A program made the translations under genes and the position numbers. A stretch of 64,000 bases of DNA, from the NCBI RefSeq assembly GCF_014646255.1, contig NZ_BMNC01000004.1, positions 114,480 to 178,479 of the forward strand, in the 5' to 3' direction. The notes below the pieces were generated by a model, which worked only from the letters and a program-made list of their open reading frames with translations, was not told the DNA's origin and ran no database searches. The stretch comes from Lentzea pudingi (GTDB taxonomy: Bacteria > Actinomycetota > Actinomycetes > Mycobacteriales > Pseudonocardiaceae). This document shows positions 60,292 to 64,000 of the stretch, one piece after another. Each line of letters starts with the position of its first letter. Positions within the stretch are counted from its first letter, which is position 1.

Positions 60292-61283
60292 ACCCGGCCT
60301 CTGCCGCGACCATGCGTGCCGCCGTGCTCGACGCTCCTGGCCCGCCGGAAGCGTTGACGCTGAAGAACTTGCCCATCCCGGAACCGCAGCCTGGTCGGAT
60401 CCGCATCCGGGTCCGGGCGTTCGGGCTGAACCGCTCCGAGTTGTACACCAGGCAGGGACTCTCGGGCGACGCCGTCACCTTCCCCCGCGTCCTGGGCATC
60501 GAGGCGGTGGGTGTCGTCGACCTCGATCCGTCCGGCAGGCTCTCCCGCGGTCAGCAGGTCGCGGCCATGATGGGCGGGATGGGCAGGCAGTTCGACGGCG
60601 GCTACGCCGAGTACATCTGCGTGCCGGAGACGTCCGTCATCCCATTCAGCTCTGATCTCGACTGGGCGGTCCTGGGCGCTGTTCCCGAGATGCTGCAGAC
60701 CGCACACGGTTCACTGACGACGGGCATCGGCCTGAGAAGTGGCCAGAGCGTGCTCGTGCGCGGTGGTACGTCATCGGTCGGGCTCGCGGTGGCGTCACTG
60801 GCGAAGAAGCTCGGCGCGACTGTGCTGGCGACCACCCGTGATCACGCCAAGACCGGCCTGCTGCGTCAGCACGGTGCCGACCACGTGCTGATCGATGACG
60901 GCGCGATCGCCGCCCGGGTGCGCCGTCACTTCCCCGAAGGCGTCGACGGTGCGATCGAGCTGGTCGGCACGAGCTCACTCCCTGACACCCTGCGTGCCAC
61001 CCGCGTGCAGGGAACCGTCTGCTTCACGGGCATGCTCGCAGGGGAGTGGACGATTCCGCAGTTCTACCCGATGGACGTCATCCCGCAAGGAGTGCGCCTC
61101 ACCGCCTACGCGGGAGAAGCCCACAACCTGGATGCGGGCGTGCTGCAGGAGTACCTCGACGACGTTGCGGAAGGGCTGCTGCGGGTTCCTGCTGGGAACC
61201 GCTACCGTCTCGAGGACATCGTCCAGGCCCATCACGACATGGAGGCGAACCGGATCGGAGGCAAGGGAGTCGTTCTCGTGTGA
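60288..61283 (+). CDS. Quinone oxidoreductase / zinc-type alcohol dehydrogenase-like protein
   Basis: A 331-aa MDR-superfamily protein. N-terminal GroES-like fold (VRAFGLNRSELYTRQGLSG), NADPH-binding GGTSSVGLAVASLAKKLGA, and no clear catalytic zinc cysteines. It fits the quinone oxidoreductase-like branch. GTG 60288 overlaps the dioxygenase stop by 4 nt, so it is coupled to the meta-cleavage operon; ATG 60312 is an internal alternative. It may act on a ring-fission product or a reactive by-product. Confidence 0.85.
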   Translation: MNPASAATMRAAVLDAPGPPEALTLKNLPIPEPQPGRIRIRVRAFGLNRSELYTRQGLSGDAVTFPRVLGIEAVGVVDLDPSGRLSRGQQVAAMMGGMGRQFDGGYAEYICVPETSVIPFSSDLDWAVLGAVPEMLQTAHGSLTTGIGLRSGQSVLVRGGTSSVGLAVASLAKKLGATVLATTRDHAKTGLLRQHGADHVLIDDGAIAARVRRHFPEGVDGAIELVGTSSLPDTLRATRVQGTVCFTGMLAGEWTIPQFYPMDVIPQGVRLTAYAGEAHNLDAGVLQEYLDDVAEGLLRVPAGNRYRLEDIVQAHHDMEANRIGGKGVVLV

Positions 61284-61329
61284 CGCTTCCCTCCACAGTG
61301 GACGCGTGCATCAAGGGAAAATAGCTGGA

Positions 61330-61638
61330 ATGACTGACACCACTGAGAAGACGTGGAGACAGTAGCGGGAACGTCTGGACGTCGTGATCGACGCGGTCCG
61401 CGCCCACGCCGCCGCGCAAGGAGTCGACCTCCACGTGCAGGTGGAACCGATCGAGCGGCCAGGTCCTGCGGCTGTCTGGAACTGGCACCTGACCTGTACC
61501 GCCGGCGAAGTCGAGTTCGACGTGATCGCTTCGCGGGACTCGGCCGGCTTCTTGGTCGAGGACGACGGTGGCCGGTTCGAGATCGAGTCCGATGCGGCGT
61601 CACTTCCCGAGGTGTTGGTCCAGCGGATTGCCGGGTAG
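61330..61638 (+). pseudogene. Small ORF interrupted by an in-frame TAG codon
   Basis: From ATG 61330 one frame reads MTDTTEKTWRQ, then TAG at 61363, then RERLDVVIDAVRAHAAAQG and continues to TGA-type end at 61636-61638 (TAG). Apart from the internal stop, the frame encodes ~102 residues with an ordinary composition. GTG 61384 could restart translation (84 aa). No family is recognised. The interruption is a single codon, so a point mutation is the simplest explanation. Confidence 0.55.
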
Positions 61639-61715
61639 GTGTTCTTCGGTGCTGGGCAGGCAGTGACCACTCCGAACCGATCGACCCCGGCAGGTCGCCG
61701 TGGCGCGAACCATCG

Positions 61716-62183
61716 TCAAACGTGGGCCGGGCCGCCGAGATCCATTCCCTCGAGCCATCGCTGGTGCCAGTGGAGCAAGCAGGGGCGCAGCCACCTGCCC
61801 GCGATGGCGGGAAGGAGTCCTCGCTGGGTCTCCTCCGTGACGACGTGCGTCGTCCCGTCGTTCCTCGGTGTGAGAAGCCACCGGTGATGACCGTGCGTGC
61901 CGAACGCGGTTCCCGTCCAGCCGAGCTCGCGCTGAGGGTCGAAGAAGGTCACGATGCAGTCGACGCGGACGTTGAACGTGGTCCAGCGGAACCGGGTGCC
62001 TGGACCGAGTTCCGCCACGTCGTCGAGCCGGATCCTGCGCGCGTTGCGATACCAGTCCGGCCAGGAACGTGCGTCGACGAGCATCTTCCAGATGACGTCG
62101 ACGTCGGTGGCGACCACCAGCTCGTTGCGGACGTGGACGACCGTTTCCTCAGGTGACAAGCCTTGTGGCCAGTGAATGGTCAT
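61716..62183 (-). CDS. SRPBCC-family (START/PYR-like) protein
   Basis: A 155-aa protein. ELVVATDVDVIWKMLVDARS, then WPDWYRNARRIRLDDVAELG and GTRFRWTTFNVRVDCIVTFF, the helix-grip pattern of polyketide cyclase/SRPBCC proteins. It ends EGMDLGGPAHV. It binds a small hydrophobic ligand or acts in an environmental role; no reaction is inferred. ATG 62183 overlaps the stop of a truncated gene by 4 nt. Confidence 0.82.
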   Translation of the reverse strand: MTIHWPQGLSPEETVVHVRNELVVATDVDVIWKMLVDARSWPDWYRNARRIRLDDVAELGPGTRFRWTTFNVRVDCIVTFFDPQRELGWTGTAFGTHGHHRWLLTPRNDGTTHVVTEETQRGLLPAIAGRWLRPCLLHWHQRWLEGMDLGGPAHV

Positions 62184-62512
62184 GACGTGCTCCGGGCTAG
62201 GTCACGCAGGGTTCCCGTCCGGATGCAGGCGTCCAGCACCGGACCGGTGGTCGTGCCGAAGGGGCCTGCGGCGTTGAGCACGACGGTGAGCCCGCGCAGT
62301 GCTTCGTCCAGGGTTCGCGGGTCGTCGAGCGTGCCGGTGCGCCAGGGCAGGTCCAGTCTTCGGGCGACCTTCCCGGTCTTGTTCTCGTCCCGTCTGATCA
62401 GGACGGGCTCGAGGCCTTTCTCGACGGCGATCCGCGCGGTCAGCTCACCGATGTAGCCGGTGGCGCCGTAGATCGCGATCGTGCTGCTGTGCATCGTCAT
62501 CACCGAGTCCAT
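62180..62512 (-). pseudogene. Truncated NAD(P)-binding saccharopine-dehydrogenase-like gene
   Basis: A 110-aa frame. IAIYGATGYIGELTARIAVE starts an NAD(P)-binding fold; AAGPFGTTTGPVLDACIRTG is typical of trans-acting enoyl reductase / saccharopine-dehydrogenase-like proteins (~350-400 aa). After that block the sequence ends LRDLARSTS and a stop, so about two thirds is missing. It overlaps the SRPBCC start by 4 nt. This looks like a deletion joining two genes. Confidence 0.6.
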
Positions 62513-62560
62513 GGGTGGTGGTGCTGCGGGGGTGGTGGGGTCACGTGCCGAAGTCGCTGC

Positions 62561-63124
62561 TCATGATCGGGTGAGGCCGTCCACGGTGGTGTTCACGAGT
62601 GCCATGAGCAGCTTTCGTGCCCGCGGTGCGTCGTCGAGCTCGGTTTCCAGGCCCTGCACGGTGCGCACCAGCGCGGTGGCGATGTCGGCGCAGCGATCCG
62701 CGCCGGCGCCGGTGGCGGCGAGGACGCGTGCCGTGAGTTGTTCGATCTCGGCGGTGTACTGCGCTGTGCCGGTGGTGGCGACCCGCCCGTACTCGGCGAG
62801 CAGTTCCAGGGCGTGCTCGGAGCGCTCGGCCAGACCCAGGGTCAGGCCGAGCTTGGCCTCCAGGACCGCCACGACGCGCGTGGCGATGTCACCGGTCTCG
62901 TCCGCGGCTGTCCGTGCTCGGGCTGCCGAGTCGGTGAGGAGGGCGGCCCCCACCGCCCTCAGCACGTCCTCCTTGCCCTTCACCCTCAGGTACAGCGCGG
63001 GCCTGGACATGCCCGCGCCCGCCGCGATGTCCGCCATCGTCGCCCGCTTGAAGCCGTGTCGCGCGAAGGCGTCGAAGCCGGCTGCGAGCAGCGGATCACC
63101 TGCGACCACATCCCTGACTGACAT
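62561..63124 (-). CDS. TetR-family transcriptional regulator
   Basis: A 187-aa regulator. The HTH is AAGFDAFARHGFKRATMADI, AAGAGMSRPALYLRVKGKED. The C-terminal domain is the ligand-binding part (LAERSEHALELLAEYG). ATG 63124 was chosen; a frame extends to 63211 but those residues are not conserved. A palindromic site lies just upstream. It probably represses the truncated gene and SRPBCC operon, and perhaps itself. Confidence 0.88.
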   Translation of the reverse strand: MSVRDVVAGDPLLAAGFDAFARHGFKRATMADIAAGAGMSRPALYLRVKGKEDVLRAVGAALLTDSAARARTAADETGDIATRVVAVLEAKLGLTLGLAERSEHALELLAEYGRVATTGTAQYTAEIEQLTARVLAATGAGADRCADIATALVRTVQGLETELDDAPRARKLLMALVNTTVDGLTRS

Positions 63125-63125
63125 G

Positions 63126-63158
63126 CTGACACTATAAGCACACTTTGTCAGAGTGTCA
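63126..63158. promoter_or_regulatory. Candidate TetR operator
   Basis: Inverted arms CTGACA (63126-63131) and TGTCAG (63146-63151), and TGACACT (63127-63133) and AGTGTCA (63152-63158). They overlap and lie immediately upstream of the TetR start, including a TATAAG box. A classical place for autoregulation. Confidence 0.5.
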
Positions 63159-63238
63159 CCCAACGAGATGGTTCGCGTCGGCCGGCGGAGAAGCAAGGGG
63201 TTCATCTCCACCGGCCGACGTCCGTCGCGAATGGACGA

Positions 63239-64000
63239 TCAGCTGCCGGCGCGCTTGCGCCGCGCCAGCCAGAAGGCCGCGGCACCCGCTGCCAGCACGG
63301 CAGCGCCTCCGATGGTCAGGGCGACCACGCTGGCCCCGGTGCTGGCGAGCCCGCCGGAGCCGGTGACGGAGGCGGTCTCGGTCGTTTCCGGCGACGTGGG
63401 GGACGTGGTGGTGGTGGCGCCGGTCGCCGGTGCGACCGGGGCGGCCACCGCGTTGTCCCTGGCCGGCGCCGTCACCGGGTCCGCGGGTTCACCGCTCACC
63501 GAGAACTCGAAAGCCCCGCGGTCCACCGCGCTTCCCGCTTTTCGCTGCTTGCCCGCGATGTCGTTCGCGGGCAGCTCGAACGCCGTACCGGAGTCGATCG
63601 CGGGAGATCCCTCGGTGAGGCGGAAGTCCGCGGTCGCGAGATCGGTGCCCGGCTTGGCCAGTCCGGGGTCCGCCACGAGGTCCTTCGGGCCCATGGCTTC
63701 CGGCTTCTCGCCACCGAAGTAGATGTTGTGGTCGTAGGTGACGTTGGTGTTGCGGTGCGTCGAGTTGGTCGGCTTGCCTTCGCGCACGTAGGACACGTTG
63801 TTCAGGATGCGCACGTCGTCGCTCATCGCGGCGAAGATGTTCGCGTACGGCTCCATGTTGGTGCTGCGGGAGTTCAGGTACGCGGTGTTGTTGACGATGT
63901 CGACGTGCTGCGACTTGTACGAGTGGATGCCCGAGCCGCCGTTGTCGAACGACAGGTTGTTCGCGACGAGGACACGGCCCTTGTAGGCGGGATCGGAGTT
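63239..64000 (-). CDS. Secreted beta-helix protein with LASTG sorting signal, 3' part
   Basis: The frame is open to the right edge, so the 5' end is outside the window; 253 residues are visible, ending at 63239. It has beta-helix repeats (for example NNLSFDNGGSGIHSYKSQHV), then a GSPAIDSGTAFELPANDIAG block, a Pro/Thr-rich linker (~APVAPATGATTTTSPTSP), and a C-terminal LASTG + hydrophobic helix + RRKR. The LAxTG sequence suits class E sortases, anchoring the protein to the wall. Related in type to the protein at 1-1860, with a different C-terminus. Confidence 0.82.
   Translation of the reverse strand, partial: NSDPAYKGRVLVANNLSFDNGGSGIHSYKSQHVDIVNNTAYLNSRSTNMEPYANIFAAMSDDVRILNNVSYVREGKPTNSTHRNTNVTYDHNIYFGGEKPEAMGPKDLVADPGLAKPGTDLATADFRLTEGSPAIDSGTAFELPANDIAGKQRKAGSAVDRGAFEFSVSGEPADPVTAPARDNAVAAPVAPATGATTTTSPTSPETTETASVTGSGGLASTGASVVALTIGGAAVLAAGAAAFWLARRKRAGS

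Noticed and set aside
61363..61365. TAG as a sense codon (pyrrolysine or suppressor)
   Set aside because: No supporting gene is present, and actinomycetes do not normally recode TAG. A nonsense mutation is simpler.
1..64000. tRNA, rRNA, CRISPR arrays, insertion sequences and phage genes
   Set aside because: None was found by reading for tRNA ends, repeated spacers or transposase motifs. A tRNA search tool would settle this.

Overview
The window is very GC-rich, with strong G/C bias at third codon positions, frequent GTG and TTG starts, many 4-nt start/stop overlaps, and LuxR (LAL), SARP-type, MEDS, DUF742 and SpoIIE/STAS regulators. Together these point to a filamentous actinomycete chromosome, most likely Pseudonocardiales (Lentzea/Saccharothrix/Actinosynnema type). 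The genus is an inference. I see no tRNA, rRNA, CRISPR array, transposase or phage gene.

Layout. 1-1860 is the 3' end of a secreted beta-helix protein. 1936-11714 is an aerobic cobalamin locus: a PPOX-like gene with cobL-cobM-cobK forward, cobIJ-cobH-cobG reverse, then a cobalamin riboswitch leading into cobN. 11752-17641 holds an EF-hand protein and a divergent pair of large LuxR/ATPase regulators. 17595-22696 is a mixed regulatory and housekeeping stretch (LapA-like, DUF742, MEDS anti-sigma, MerR, small alarmone synthetase, D-cysteine desulfhydrase-like, Nudix). 22875-28872 has a small membrane protein, an unassigned protein, two short divergent IucA/IucC siderophore synthetases with a palindrome between them, and a SARP-type regulator.

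29002-43415 is a cell-envelope region: class A PBP, GH25 lysozyme, a putative glycosidase, a DivIVA-like coiled coil, a Usp-like protein, a DUF3152 metalloprotease-like protein, three paralogous GT4 glycosyltransferases, two tandem tiny secreted proteins sharing a Cys-Cys core, a 54-aa conserved protein and a beta-lactamase-fold hydrolase. 43543-44505 is coaA. 44612-49526 is an arsenic-resistance island (arsO, MFS, arsC, arsR, acr3, second arsR). A 16-bp motif with a fixed 4-nt spacer recurs at its promoters.

49592-54320 is a partner-switching stress module (two PP2C/SpoIIE phosphatases, MarR, RsbT-like and RsbW-like ATPases, STAS protein). 54393-57312 has a beta-carbonic anhydrase and an APC permease. 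57353-61283 is a partial catechol meta-cleavage cluster (FadR-type regulator, hydrolase, XylT-like ferredoxin, catechol 2,3-dioxygenase, oxidoreductase) with three palindromes in its divergent promoter. 61330-63124 carries degraded or truncated genes and a TetR regulator. 63239-64000 is the 3' end of a second beta-helix protein, with an LASTG sorting signal.

No single entirely new system stands out. The best leads are the shared ars operator motif, the tandem chaplin-like small secreted proteins, the envelope operon with its GT4 triplet, the minimal siderophore synthetase pair, and the palindrome set of the meta-cleavage cluster.
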